A DNA stretch of 64,000 nt from Amycolatopsis sp. WQ 127309 (GCF_023023025.1 NZ_CP095481.1:6337001-6401000); one strand, 5' to 3'. Shown: positions 17,616 through 26,370, counted from the first letter of the stretch. The notes: a model not told the origin generated them from the letters alone. Numbers and translations: made by a program.

Positions 17616-18749
17616 ATGACTCTGCCTGCCATCGGCTGGGCGCTCAAGCACATGCCGCTGACCGCCGCCGCCGTCGACGAACACCAGGCGCTGCTCGCCG
17701 GCCGGCGGCTCACGATGTGCCTGCACGTCGAGCCCAAGACCGGCGCGCTCGTCACGCTCCTGGCCCGCGCCGGGGTCGATGTCACCCTCACCGGCTCACC
17801 CGGCACGACCCACGACGACGTCGCCGACGACCTGCGCGCGCTCGGCGTCACCGTGCACACCCGCCGCGCCGACGACGACGCCGACCACGCCCGCAACGTC
17901 GCGAAGGTCCTCGAAACCGAACCGGACCTCACGCTCGACAACGGCGCCGACCTCACGCTGTCGCTGCTCGAAACCGGGACGCCTTCGGGCTACCTCGGCG
18001 GCACCGAGGAGACCACGACCGGCGGCCTCCGGCTGCGGGAAAGGTCCGGTGGCGTCACGCATCCGGTCGTCGTGATCAACGACTCGCGGCTGAAGCTCCT
18101 GGTGGAGAACGAGTTCGGCGTCGGCCAGAGCGTCGTGCAGGGCTTTCTCAACGCCACCAACCTGATGGTGCCGGGGATGCGCGCCGCGGTGCTCGGCTAC
18201 GGGCCGTGCGGCAAGGGCGTCGCCGGCACCCTCGCGCGGCTCGGCGCGCGCGTCGCCGTGTGCGACACCGACCCGATGCGCGCGCTTCAGGCCATTTTGG
18301 ACGGTCACCGCGTCGGCGTCGCCGAGGAGGTGCTCGAAGACGTCCAGGCCGTCTTCACCGCGACCGGTGCCCCCGGCGTCGTCGGCGCGGCCGAGCTGGC
18401 CGCGCTGCCCGACGGCGCGGTGCTCGCCGGCGTCGGCCACTTCGCCTGGGAGATCGACGCCGAGGCGCTGCGGACGGCGACCGTGCGCACGATCGAGTAC
18501 GGCGACCCCGGCCGCCGCATCGGGCACGTGCTGACCGGCGGCCGCGAGATCGTCGTCCTCGACCACGGCCGGATGCTCAACCTGACCGCCGCCGGCGGGA
18601 ACTCCATCCAGGCCATGGATCTCGGCCTCACGCTGCAGGTCCGCAGCCTCGCGGCGGTCTGCGCGGGCGGGCTGGCCCCGGCGGTCCAGCCGGTCCCGGC
18701 GGCCGTCGAACGGCGGATCGCCACGGACCTGGTCGAGCGGCTCCGCTGA
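17616..18749 (+). CDS. ahcY: S-adenosyl-L-homocysteine hydrolase (short actinomycete form)
   Basis: A 377-residue NAD-dependent enzyme that splits SAH to homocysteine and adenosine, relieving methyltransferase inhibition. Visible motifs: GALVTLLARAGVDVTLTGSP, the substrate region LTLDNGADLTLSLLET, HPVVVINDSRLKLLVENEFG, the Rossmann NAD site VLGYGPCGKGVAGTLARLGA, and GHVLTGGREIVVLDHGRMLN near the C-terminus. It is about 100 residues shorter than housekeeping AhcY (over 450), so it may be a second, specialised copy or paralogue. ATG 17616 has AAGGA at 6-nt spacing. It lies downstream of a short ORF and a hairpin leader. Confidence 0.85.
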   Translation: MTLPAIGWALKHMPLTAAAVDEHQALLAGRRLTMCLHVEPKTGALVTLLARAGVDVTLTGSPGTTHDDVADDLRALGVTVHTRRADDDADHARNVAKVLETEPDLTLDNGADLTLSLLETGTPSGYLGGTEETTTGGLRLRERSGGVTHPVVVINDSRLKLLVENEFGVGQSVVQGFLNATNLMVPGMRAAVLGYGPCGKGVAGTLARLGARVAVCDTDPMRALQAILDGHRVGVAEEVLEDVQAVFTATGAPGVVGAAELAALPDGAVLAGVGHFAWEIDAEALRTATVRTIEYGDPGRRIGHVLTGGREIVVLDHGRMLNLTAAGGNSIQAMDLGLTLQVRSLAAVCAGGLAPAVQPVPAAVERRIATDLVERLR

Positions 18750-18759
18750 AACCCGGGAC

Positions 18760-18790
18760 TTGCCCTGGAGCGCGCTCCAGGTCCTAACGT
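18760..18790 (+). promoter_or_regulatory. MerR-type promoter with 19-bp spacer and central palindrome
   Basis: -35 TTGCCC (18760-18765) and -10 TAACGT (18785-18790) are separated by exactly 19 bp. The spacer region carries the perfect 18-bp palindrome CCTGGAGCGCGCTCCAGG (18764-18781). Over-long spacers with a central dyad are the hallmark of MerR-family promoters such as the NmlR/AdhR group. No merR gene is in this window, so the regulator would act from elsewhere. Confidence 0.65.
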
Positions 18791-18826
18791 GACGGGTACG
18801 CCGACCGCACGTCAGGAGAAAGTTTC

Positions 18827-19699
18827 ATGGAGCTCGGTTTTCACCTTCCCATCTTCGACATCGAAGGCGGGACGACCGCCATCGCGGGCGAGCTCGCCCG
18901 CGTGGGCACCGCGGCGGAGGAGGCCGGTGCGACCTGGTTGTCCTTCATGGACCACTACTTCCAGATCGAGCCGACCGGCCTCCCCGCCGAGTCCAACATG
19001 CTCGAGGGCTACACGACCCTCGGCTTCCTCGCCGCCCACACGTCCCGGATCGAGCTCGGCCTGCTCGTCACCGGCGTGACCTACCGCCACCCCGGCCTGC
19101 TCGCGAAGATCGTCACGACCCTCGACGTCCTCTCGGGTGGCCGGGCCGCGCTCGGGATCGGGGCCGCGTGGTTCGAGCGCGAGCACCACGGCATGGGCGT
19201 GCCGTACCCGCCGGTCGCCGAGCGCTTCGAGCGGCTGGAGGAGACCCTGCGCATCACCGCGCAGATGTGGGACCCGGAGAACAACGGGCCGTTCGAGGGC
19301 AAGCACTACCAGCTGGCCGAGACGCTCTGCTCGCCGCAGCCGATCAACCGCCCGAAGGTGCTCATCGGCGGCAGCGGGGAGCGCAAGACCCTGCGGCTGG
19401 TCGCGCAGTACGGCGACGCCTGCAACCTGTTCGCGTCCTCGCCCGAGGACGTCGCGCACAAGCTGGACGTGCTGCGCGGGCACTGCGACGCCGTCGGCCG
19501 CGACTACGACGAGATCCGCACGACGATCCTCGCCAACAACCCGCGCCCGACGCCGGACACCCGCGACGAGTTCGTCCGCAGCATGGCCGACTACGCGAAG
19601 CTCGGCATCCGGACGGCCATCATCACCCCGACCACGGGTGCGCCGGCCGCCTGGATCGACGGCATGGCCCCCGCCGTGTCGCAGCTGGCGGAGTTCTAA
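18827..19699 (+). CDS. LLM-class F420-dependent oxidoreductase (TIGR03560-like)
   Basis: A 290-residue luciferase-fold oxidoreductase. Family marks: MELGFHLPIFDIEGG, WLSFMDHYFQIEPTGLP, GLLVTGVTYRHPGLLAKIV, LDVLSGGRAALGIGAAWFER, and RPKVLIGGSGERKTLRLVAQ in the cofactor-phosphate region. It likely uses F420H2; the substrate is unknown. ATG 18827 is preceded by AGGAG. Its MerR-type promoter implies induction by an electrophile, aldehyde or redox signal, from what is known of that regulator class. A truncated alpha/beta hydrolase gene converges on it and shares the stop-codon region. Confidence 0.88.
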   Translation: MELGFHLPIFDIEGGTTAIAGELARVGTAAEEAGATWLSFMDHYFQIEPTGLPAESNMLEGYTTLGFLAAHTSRIELGLLVTGVTYRHPGLLAKIVTTLDVLSGGRAALGIGAAWFEREHHGMGVPYPPVAERFERLEETLRITAQMWDPENNGPFEGKHYQLAETLCSPQPINRPKVLIGGSGERKTLRLVAQYGDACNLFASSPEDVAHKLDVLRGHCDAVGRDYDEIRTTILANNPRPTPDTRDEFVRSMADYAKLGIRTAIITPTTGAPAAWIDGMAPAVSQLAEF

Positions 19700-20011
19700 C
19701 CCGCCAGTCGCCGGTCCGCTTCGAGGATCCGCGCGGTCACCAGCCCGGGTCGCCGGAGTGAGAGGGCATGGGTCGTGCGCGGCACGACTTCGACGTCGAG
19801 CAGCGGGTTGAGCACCGTGACCCGCTGCTCGACGTCGCGCGGGGCGGATCACGCTGCGTTCGGCCAAGGTCAGCCGGGTCGGCACGCGGATCGCGCGCAG
19901 CTCGTCGTCGGTGAACAGCGCGGGCGCCGGCAGGTGCCGGCGGGCAGCCGGCGGCGGGGCAACGAGTCGTCCTGACGGTGCCGGGACCACGCGGGCCCGG
20001 CGGGACTCCAC
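19696..20011 (-). pseudogene. Truncated, frame-shifted alpha/beta hydrolase gene
   Basis: On the minus strand one frame reads LFTDDELRAIRVPTRLTLAE and a second continues NPLLDVEVVPRTTHALSLRR and ARILEADRRLAG before a stop overlapping the LLM gene's stop. Together they match the C-terminal third of an alpha/beta hydrolase (the acid strand 'RVPTRLTLAE' and the His region 'VPRTTHALSL'). The N-terminal two thirds are missing and a frameshift near 19850-19880 separates the pieces. It cannot encode a working enzyme. Confidence 0.6.
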
Positions 20012-20087
20012 GATCCGGTGACCGGCGGGAACTCCGGCCCGTCGCCGCCCGTTGATCGGGTGAAGCGCAGTAACGTGACGCGCGGAA

Positions 20088-20771
20088 ATGACCGACGACT
20101 CCTACGACGAGGGTTCAGTGACCACCGATCCGGCGGCCGAGCACGCTTCTCTGAGCGAGGCGGCCGAAGAGCTCGCCGTCGCCGGGCAGCTCCCGCGTTT
20201 CCTGCTGATGTACAAGTTCGCCATCGAAGAGCTGATGACGAAACTGCGGATCCTCAGCGAGGAGTTCGACTTCGTCCACCGGCACGACCCGATCGAGCAC
20301 ATCACGAGCCGGGTGAAGCGGCCGGAGGCGATCAAGGAGAAGGTGCACCGCCGCGGCCTCGGCAGCGACTGGGTCTCCGCCGCCCGCGCGCTCGACGACA
20401 TCGCCGGCATCCGCGTGGTCTGCCCGTTCGTCGACGACGTCTTCGCGGTGGCCCGCATGCTCACCGCCCAGGACGACGTCGAACTGCTGCGCACCAAGGA
20501 CTACATCGCCCGGCCCAAGGCCAACGGCTACCGCAGCCTGCACCTGATCGTGCGCATCCCGGTGTTCCTGTCCGACCGGGTGGAGAAGGTCAAGGTGGAG
20601 GTTCAGCTCCGCACCATCGCGATGGACTTCTGGGCGGCGGTCGAGCACAAGCTGTCGTACAAGTACCGCGACAGCGTCCCGGCGGACTTCGCGGGCGAAC
20701 TGTCCGCAGCCGCCGCCACGGCGGCGGACCTGGACGCCCGGATGGCCGCGTTGCACGAACGGATCCGCTAG
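20088..20771 (+). CDS. Small alarmone synthetase (RelA/SpoT-domain protein)
   Basis: A 227-residue single-domain (p)ppGpp synthetase. It has the nucleotide-binding region HITSRVKRPEAIKEKVHRRG, the catalytic strand ALDDIAGIRVVCPFVDDVF, the RPKANGYRSLHLIV motif that binds the acceptor nucleotide, and EVQLRTIAMDFWAAVEHKLS. There is no hydrolase HD domain and no TGS/ACT regulatory region, so it is a stand-alone synthetase (SAS class) whose activity depends on transcription or oligomerisation. It adds a pyrophosphate to GDP/GTP in the cytoplasm. ATG 20088 is the only start ahead of the conserved region; neighbours offer no functional link. Confidence 0.88.
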   Translation: MTDDSYDEGSVTTDPAAEHASLSEAAEELAVAGQLPRFLLMYKFAIEELMTKLRILSEEFDFVHRHDPIEHITSRVKRPEAIKEKVHRRGLGSDWVSAARALDDIAGIRVVCPFVDDVFAVARMLTAQDDVELLRTKDYIARPKANGYRSLHLIVRIPVFLSDRVEKVKVEVQLRTIAMDFWAAVEHKLSYKYRDSVPADFAGELSAAAATAADLDARMAALHERIR

Positions 20772-20910
20772 GCGTTACTCCTTGCCCGGCGGAGCCCGCG
20801 GCCCGCCCGGTGCCGAAGATCGCCACGCCGGACACCGCCCCGGCACCGAGGCTTCGTCGGGCGCGGACTCGCAGCAAGCGTGATCCACCTTCGCGCCGAC
20901 CAGCCGGTGG

Positions 20911-21558
20911 TCACTCCCGGGCGATCACCGGCGCCAGCAGCGCACCCAGCGCGATCAGCTCCGTCAGCGCCATCCCGCGTTCCACCAGCCCCAGCGGGAT
21001 CAACGTCCACCAGCGCCCGCCATCGGCCGCGGCCACCACGACCGCACCCAGGATCACCGCGAACCAGCCCAGTGACGCGATCGCCAGCACCCGCGCGAGC
21101 CGGCGACGGCCCGGCGACGCCGGGAACGCCGTGCGTGAGGCGATCAGCACCGCCAGCGGCAGCGCGACGAACGCCACCACGCTCGCGACGCGGTGCAGCG
21201 TGCCGCCGAAGTCCGAGCGGGAGACCGTCGCCCAGTCCGGCTTCGGGAACGCCACGATCACCAGCAGGCCGATCGTCCACAGTGCACCCAGGATCGTCGC
21301 GGCCACCGGCAGCCGGCGCTGGTTGACCAGCACCGCGAGCCCGGCGGCCGACCCGAACGCCACCAGGACCACCGCGATGTCGAACAGCCACTTGTGGTCG
21401 GACAGGCCGTACTCGCTGATCGTGCGGCGGGTCGCGCTGATCTCGTCGGTCGGCGGGATGACCTGCAGCAACAGCACCAGCGCGGCACCCACCACGAGCG
21501 CGGCGATACCCGCCAGCGAAACCGCGACGGACGTCCGTCGCGCAGGGACCGTGACCAT
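20911..21558 (-). CDS. DUF998-family integral membrane protein
   Basis: A 215-residue membrane protein with about six transmembrane segments (SLAGIAALVVGAALVLLLQV, IAVVLVAFGSAAGLAVLV, ILGALWTIGLLVIVAFP, VASVVAFVALPLAVLIA, IASLGWFAVILGAVVVAA, MALTELIALGALLAPVIA). The ISEYGLSDHKWLFD motif after the first segment and the PKPDWATV loop with HRVAS are characteristic of DUF998, whose function is unknown. A 139-bp stretch without a gene separates it from the convergent alarmone synthetase. Confidence 0.85.
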   Translation of the reverse strand: MVTVPARRTSVAVSLAGIAALVVGAALVLLLQVIPPTDEISATRRTISEYGLSDHKWLFDIAVVLVAFGSAAGLAVLVNQRRLPVAATILGALWTIGLLVIVAFPKPDWATVSRSDFGGTLHRVASVVAFVALPLAVLIASRTAFPASPGRRRLARVLAIASLGWFAVILGAVVVAAADGGRWWTLIPLGLVERGMALTELIALGALLAPVIARE

Positions 21559-21744
21559 GAACCGACAGTAGCCGACCGGTGGTTGAACTCCCGGTGAAAT
21601 GTCCTTTTGCGCGGCCGTCCGTGTGAAGAACGGGTGAAGGCAGTACGACTTACGGCGGTTACCCCGGCCGGTTTTCGTCCATTACGGTCACTCGCTACCG
21701 GTACGTCCTTGCTGTGCCGGCCTCGGTCAAGGAGGTCTCTATCC

Positions 21745-24228
21745 GTGGGGAATTCACCAAGACGGCTGGTGCTGCTGGCTTCGGCCATCGCGCTGGCCGG
21801 CACGTTCGCCGTGCTGCCGACCGGCACCGCCGGGGCAGCGCAGAACATCCTGCGCGCCGACAAGTCAGTACCCCGCTCGTGCTTCGCGAAGCTGCAGCCC
21901 AAGGGCACTTCGGGCACCGATCGCCGGGAACTCACGTCCACTGTGGACGGTCTGGTCCAGGCCCGCCTGAAGGCGACGCCGGGCGCCGAGGGCGACTGGG
22001 ACGTCGCCGTGTTCGACAAGACGACCGGGGCGGTCGTCGCCGCTTCGACGGCGTTGCGCTCCCACGAACTGGCCGAAAGCTTCGTGAAGAAGGGCCAGCA
22101 GCTCGTCGTCCAAGGCTGCCGCTACGGCGGTTCGGCCGGCCAGGTCCAGCTCGGCGTCGACTTCCTGGCGCTGACCCCGCAGGGCACGCCGACCACCGCG
22201 CAGAAGGCGCAGCTGGTCCGCGTCCAGACCCCCACCCGCGCCGACAAGTCCAAGCTCACCGGCCTCGGCCTCGACGTCACCGAGAAGGGTGACGCGACCG
22301 GCGTCGAGGTCGTGCTGGCCGACGACGCCGACCGTCAGACGCTCAAGAACAGCGGCTTCAAGTCGACGGTGGTCCAGGCCGACCTGTCGGCCAAGTCCGT
22401 CGCCGACGCGAAGACCGACCGCGAGTACGCGGCCAAGACCCCCAAGTCGGTGCTGCCCTCGGGCCGGACCAGCTACCGCCACCTCTACGACTACGAGTAC
22501 GAGATGAAGGAGCTGGCCCGCGCCAACCCGAACCTCGTCTCGGCGTTCACCATGCCCGAGTCGACCTGGGAAGGCCGCGACGTCATGGGGCTGGAGATCG
22601 CCACCGACGTCAAGAACCTCACCGACGGCAAGCCGGTCGACTTCACCATGGGCGTGCACCACGCGCGGGAGTGGCCGGCGGGCGAGCACGTCATGGAATG
22701 GGCGTACGAGCTGGTCAACGGCTACACCCACGACAACCAGATCCGCGGCATGGTCGGCAAGACGCGCAACATCATCGTGCCGATCGTGAACCCGGACGGC
22801 TTCGACATCTCCCGCGAGGCCGAGCCCAAGGGCGACTTCTCCCGGTTCGACTACGAGATGAAGCGCAAGAACTGCAACGTCAGCGACTCGCCGCCGCAGT
22901 ACGCCACCGGCGTCTGCAAGGCCAACCCCGCCGGCCGGATCCGCGGCACCGACCCGAACCGCAACTACGCCGGCTTCTGGGGCGGCAGCGGGGCCGAAGT
23001 GGCCTGGAGCGGCGACACCTTCCGCGGCTCGGCGCCGTTCTCCGAGCCGGAGTCGCGCAACGTCCGCTCGATCGTCTCGTCGCGGCAGGTCACCAACCTG
23101 ATCACCTGGCACACCAACGCGGCCCTGGTGCTGCGGCCGCCGGGTGTGGCCGACGTGCGGCCGCCGCTGGAGGAACCGGCCTACAAGGCCCTCGGCGACA
23201 AGCTGGCCTCGCGCAACGGCTACACCAGCGAGCCGAGCTGGGCGCTCTACGACACGACCGGCACCACCGAGGACTGGTCGTACTGGGCCACCGGCGGCTG
23301 GGGCTTCACCATCGAGGTCGGCGGCACCGGCTTCCACGAGGCCTACGAGACCGCCGTCGTCGCCGAGTACGCCGGGCTGGCCCCGACGACCGGGGCGGGC
23401 AAGGGCGGCAACCGCGGCGCACTGCTCGACATGCTGGCCAACACCGCCGACCCGCAGCAGCACTCGACGCTGATCGGCTCGGCGCCCAAGGGTTACCAGC
23501 TCAAGCTGCACAAGACGTTCCAGACGCCGACGTCACCGGTGATCCAGGCCGACGGCACCACCAAGCCGCCGATCTACGTCACCGACGACCTGAACTCGAA
23601 GCTCACCACCACCGGCGGGCGGTTCGCGTGGTCGGTCAACCCGTCGACGCGCCCCTACGTCGCCGGCCGCTACGGGCGGGACCCGCAGGGCCCGGCGCAG
23701 CAGGGTTACGCGGTGACGAACCCGGCCGGGGTGCCGCCGATCAACCAGAACTACCCGGCCGACGCCACGGGTGACTCGTTCACCTTCCACGTCGACGGCC
23801 TGCCGAAGGTGGACAACGGGAAGTTCAGCGTCAACATCAACTGGGCCAGTACTTCGACCGACTGGGACCTGTTCATCTACGACTCGGCGGGCAACCTGGT
23901 CAGCTCGTCGGCGAACGGCGGCACGACGTCCGAGCACGCCGTGCTGTTCGACCCGCCCGCCGGCGACTACAAGGCCGTGGTGGTCAACTACGACCAGGCC
24001 GACCCGAACGCCGTCGACGACTGGACCGGCGACGTCTCGTTCTCCTCGCCCGTCCCGCCGACCTACGGGACGAAGGAGGCCTACCAGCTGACCTGCACGT
24101 CGCCGAAGGGCAAGCTCGTCGGTGTAGCGGACGTCTTCGCCGACCGCGGCCAGACGGTCGACGTCGGTGAGGTCTGCACCCGGTCCGCGCACGCGCAGAA
24201 GCAGCGCGCGTCGGGCGGCGTCCGATAG
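21745..24228 (+). CDS. Secreted M14-family zinc carboxypeptidase with C-terminal beta domain
   Basis: An 827-residue exported metallopeptidase. GTG 21745 with AGGAGG nine bases upstream gives a signal peptide (RRLVLLASAIALAGTFAVLP, cleavage near GTAGAA). A pro-region of about 190 residues precedes the peptidase domain at about 235-565. Zinc ligands are His306 and Glu309 in VHHAREWPAGEHV and His456 in TWHTNAAL; the catalytic Glu524 is in FTIEVGG. RIRGTDPNRNYAGFWGG carries the substrate carboxylate-binding Asn-Arg. The last ~130 residues (GDSFTFHVDGLPKVD, WDLFIYDSAGNLVSSS) form a pre-peptidase-like beta sandwich. It removes C-terminal residues outside the cell. It ends at a strong terminator hairpin. 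Confidence 0.93.
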   Translation: MGNSPRRLVLLASAIALAGTFAVLPTGTAGAAQNILRADKSVPRSCFAKLQPKGTSGTDRRELTSTVDGLVQARLKATPGAEGDWDVAVFDKTTGAVVAASTALRSHELAESFVKKGQQLVVQGCRYGGSAGQVQLGVDFLALTPQGTPTTAQKAQLVRVQTPTRADKSKLTGLGLDVTEKGDATGVEVVLADDADRQTLKNSGFKSTVVQADLSAKSVADAKTDREYAAKTPKSVLPSGRTSYRHLYDYEYEMKELARANPNLVSAFTMPESTWEGRDVMGLEIATDVKNLTDGKPVDFTMGVHHAREWPAGEHVMEWAYELVNGYTHDNQIRGMVGKTRNIIVPIVNPDGFDISREAEPKGDFSRFDYEMKRKNCNVSDSPPQYATGVCKANPAGRIRGTDPNRNYAGFWGGSGAEVAWSGDTFRGSAPFSEPESRNVRSIVSSRQVTNLITWHTNAALVLRPPGVADVRPPLEEPAYKALGDKLASRNGYTSEPSWALYDTTGTTEDWSYWATGGWGFTIEVGGTGFHEAYETAVVAEYAGLAPTTGAGKGGNRGALLDMLANTADPQQHSTLIGSAPKGYQLKLHKTFQTPTSPVIQADGTTKPPIYVTDDLNSKLTTTGGRFAWSVNPSTRPYVAGRYGRDPQGPAQQGYAVTNPAGVPPINQNYPADATGDSFTFHVDGLPKVDNGKFSVNINWASTSTDWDLFIYDSAGNLVSSSANGGTTSEHAVLFDPPAGDYKAVVVNYDQADPNAVDDWTGDVSFSSPVPPTYGTKEAYQLTCTSPKGKLVGVADVFADRGQTVDVGEVCTRSAHAQKQRASGGVR

Positions 24229-24239
24229 TTCCCGAAGGT

Positions 24240-24290
24240 CCGTGAAGGCCTCCTTACCGGCCATAAGAGCCGGTAAGGAGGCCTTCACGG
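24240..24290. terminator. 22-bp-stem bidirectional terminator
   Basis: A perfect 22-bp stem (left arm 24240-24261, right arm 24269-24290, core AAGGCCTCCTTACCGGC) with a 7-nt loop CATAAGA lies 11 bp after the carboxypeptidase stop and overlaps the last codons of the convergent LysE gene. It would terminate both. Confidence 0.85.
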
Positions 24291-24890
24291 CGTTACGGCC
24301 AGGGCGACGCCGAGGACGACCAGGATCGTGCCCACGACGCGGTTCAGGGCCGGTTTCGCGTGTTCGTACCAGCGTTGGGTGGCCGGGGCCGAGAACAGCA
24401 GCGCCACCGACAGGTGCCAGACGGCGGACGCGACGACGATCAGTGCGACCGCCGCGACCTTGATTTCCGCCGGTTCGCTCGGCGGGAGCGTCGCCGTCAG
24501 GACGCTGCCGAAGAACGCCGCGGCCTTCGGGTTGGTCAGGTTGCTGACGACGCCCTGGCGGAACGCGCCGCCCCGAGCCGCCGGTGGGGCGGATTCGGGC
24601 GCGCGGGCGCGCAGCCACAGCCGGATCCCCAGCCACGCCAGGTAAGCGCCGCAGACGACGCGCAGGGCCGTGGCCAGCCACGGCGTGCGCGCCAGCACGG
24701 CACCCAGCCCGAAGACGGCGACCGCGGCGAGCAGCCCGCCCGCGGCGACGACGCCGAGCGCGACCGACACGGCGGTGCGCCGGGTGCCGGCCGCCGCGGT
24801 GTGCGCGATGAGGACGAAGTTGGGGCCGGGGGAGACGGCCGCGGGAAGGTAGGCCAGCAGCACCGTGCCGAGGGTGGCGGCGGGGCTCAC
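24285..24890 (-). CDS. LysE/RhtB-family exporter
   Basis: A 201-residue membrane transporter with six hydrophobic segments. The family signature AYLPAAVSPGPNFVLIAHTA is in the first segment, followed by GVVAAGGLLAAVAVFGLGAV, CGAYLAWLGIRLWL and FRQGVVSNLTNPKAAAFFGS. LysE-type proteins export amino acids or their derivatives by proton antiport. The specific substrate cannot be read. Its ATG overlaps the stop of the J-domain/NERD gene by 4 bp, so the two are one operon, a pairing with no obvious functional logic. Confidence 0.9.
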   Translation of the reverse strand: MSPAATLGTVLLAYLPAAVSPGPNFVLIAHTAAAGTRRTAVSVALGVVAAGGLLAAVAVFGLGAVLARTPWLATALRVVCGAYLAWLGIRLWLRARAPESAPPAARGGAFRQGVVSNLTNPKAAAFFGSVLTATLPPSEPAEIKVAAVALIVVASAVWHLSVALLFSAPATQRWYEHAKPALNRVVGTILVVLGVALAVTP

Positions 24891-25996
24891 GCCGCACGGC
24901 CGCCCCCGCCGACGACCTGGTCGCGCACGGCTCGCAGCGCGTCATGGTCCACAGTGGACGGTTCGGCGGCGAGCCAGTCGCCGATCTCGTGCAGGAACGT
25001 CTCCGGCGTCATCGGCGGGGCGGCCACGTCGTCCGGGTCGGCCGTGGTCAGGTCGCCGCTGCGGCTCGGGTACACGATCATCGCGCCGCGCAGCGCGACG
25101 CCGGGCAGCAGGTCGCGGTAGGCGGCGAGGCTCTCGGCGAGCCGGCTGCCGCCGCCGCGGAACGGCCGCCCGTTGCGCAGCAGCCGGCCGTCCTCGGCGG
25201 TTTCGTAGTGCCCGGGCAGCCAGATCTTCGACTCGATGAGCACCAGGCGCTTCCCGCACAGCACGGCGTGGTCGACGTCGGCGAACACCGAACCCGGCCA
25301 GGCGAGGCCGTGGAAGATCCGGGCGCCGGGCAGCCGGGTCAGGTAGGTCTCCAGCAGCTCGGCGGTGAGCCGTTCGGCCAGCTCGTCGCGCTCGGTGCCG
25401 GGGGCGCCGAAGACGGTGCGGCCGCCGAACTCCTCGGCGAAGGCGTCCCGGGCGCGGGACGCGCGCAGGTAGCCGCGGGCCAGCCGCTGCACCAGCAGCG
25501 CGGTGCCGGCGGTGAGGATGAGCCAGACGATCAGCACCGGCGGCGAGAACTCGACCCCGCTGACCAGCGGCAGCAGCACCAGCACCATGCCGCCCACGGC
25601 GACGACGACCGGCGTGTGCCCGGGGCCGCGGCGGCGGCCGTGCCGCATCCGGGTGTCTTCGCCCGCGAAGTGCCACCAGGTCAGGTCTTCGGCGTCCAGG
25701 TCGGGCAGGTCGGGGACGAAGCCGGGTTCGTCCCCGAAGCGCCGCCGGGGCCGCGGCCGCACCGGGACCACCGGTACGACGGTGGCGCCGCCCGCGTCGT
25801 AGCGGTCGCGGCTGACGGGGTCGCTCAGGACGTCGTAGGCCTCGCGGAGCAGCCGGAACGTGCCGACCGTGCCGCCGGCGTCCGGGTGCATGGTCTTGGC
25901 GAGCCTGCGGTAGGCCGTCTTGACGTCGGACGCCGTGGCGTCGCGGCGGACGCCGAGCACCTCGTAGTAGTCGACCTCGGGCACGCTGGCGTTCAC
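24887..25996 (-). CDS. J-domain / NERD nuclease-related fusion membrane protein
   Basis: A 369-residue protein of three parts. Residues 8-68 are a DnaJ J-domain (VDYYEVLGVRRDATASDVKT with HPD at 37-39) that would recruit and stimulate Hsp70 (DnaK). Two membrane segments follow at about 128-172 (VVVAVGGMVLVLLPLV, VLIVWLILTAGTALLV). Residues about 205-330 are a NERD domain: GARIFHGLAWPGSVFADVDH then RLVLIESKIW, the PD-(D/E)xK-like core with D and ExK. NERD domains are thought to be nucleases in DNA-processing or defence. The combination suggests a membrane-anchored, chaperone-linked nuclease. It is first in an operon with LysE. Confidence 0.8.
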   Translation of the reverse strand: MNASVPEVDYYEVLGVRRDATASDVKTAYRRLAKTMHPDAGGTVGTFRLLREAYDVLSDPVSRDRYDAGGATVVPVVPVRPRPRRRFGDEPGFVPDLPDLDAEDLTWWHFAGEDTRMRHGRRRGPGHTPVVVAVGGMVLVLLPLVSGVEFSPPVLIVWLILTAGTALLVQRLARGYLRASRARDAFAEEFGGRTVFGAPGTERDELAERLTAELLETYLTRLPGARIFHGLAWPGSVFADVDHAVLCGKRLVLIESKIWLPGHYETAEDGRLLRNGRPFRGGGSRLAESLAAYRDLLPGVALRGAMIVYPSRSGDLTTADPDDVAAPPMTPETFLHEIGDWLAAEPSTVDHDALRAVRDQVVGGGGRAA

Positions 25997-26370
25997 CTCC
26001 GGATGGCTGCGCGAAGACTTTATGGGGTCGGGTCACGGGGCCGGTCACCGCCTCCGCGGCACGGCAGGGTGATGGTCCCGGAGGCCAGGTCAGGGCGGTG
26101 TCCGGAGTTTTACCGCGCGCCGCCGGTGCGGTCACCGGGGTGCCCGGCGGGGGTCGCCGGGTGCGTGACGTGGCCCCCGTCCGGGGTGCGTGTCACGTTT
26201 CCGGTGCTCCATTAGTGTCCACTGAGGACTGTTTGTCGCTCGAAAGTGGTGTAACGGCCCGGATTTACCGGGGTGCGCTGACTTTGCGTAGCCGGAATCC
26301 ACCTGAATGGACGCGAACAGGTGTTCGATTATCGGGTAGATTGGAGGCATGTCCCCGGCACCCCACGAAC
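25997..26370. other. Gene-free interval with an orphan promoter
   Basis: No ORF here has convincing codon usage. The left part (25997-26100) should contain the J-domain/NERD promoter on the minus strand. GC content falls around 26200-26345, ending in a LexA-type box, a -10-like TAGATT and a GGAGG-ATG that leads into no recognisable gene. Confidence 0.5.
26313..26351 (+). promoter_or_regulatory. SOS (LexA) box with promoter and start signals but no recognisable gene
   Basis: GCGAAC-AGGT-GTTCGA (26313-26328) matches the actinobacterial LexA box TCGAAC-N4-GTTCGA except for the first base. It is followed by TAGATT (26337-26342), GGAGG and ATG 26349. The reading frame opened by this ATG has non-coding codon usage and runs antisense through the acyl-CoA ligase gene, so the promoter may be a leftover from a lost damage-inducible gene. 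Confidence 0.45.
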
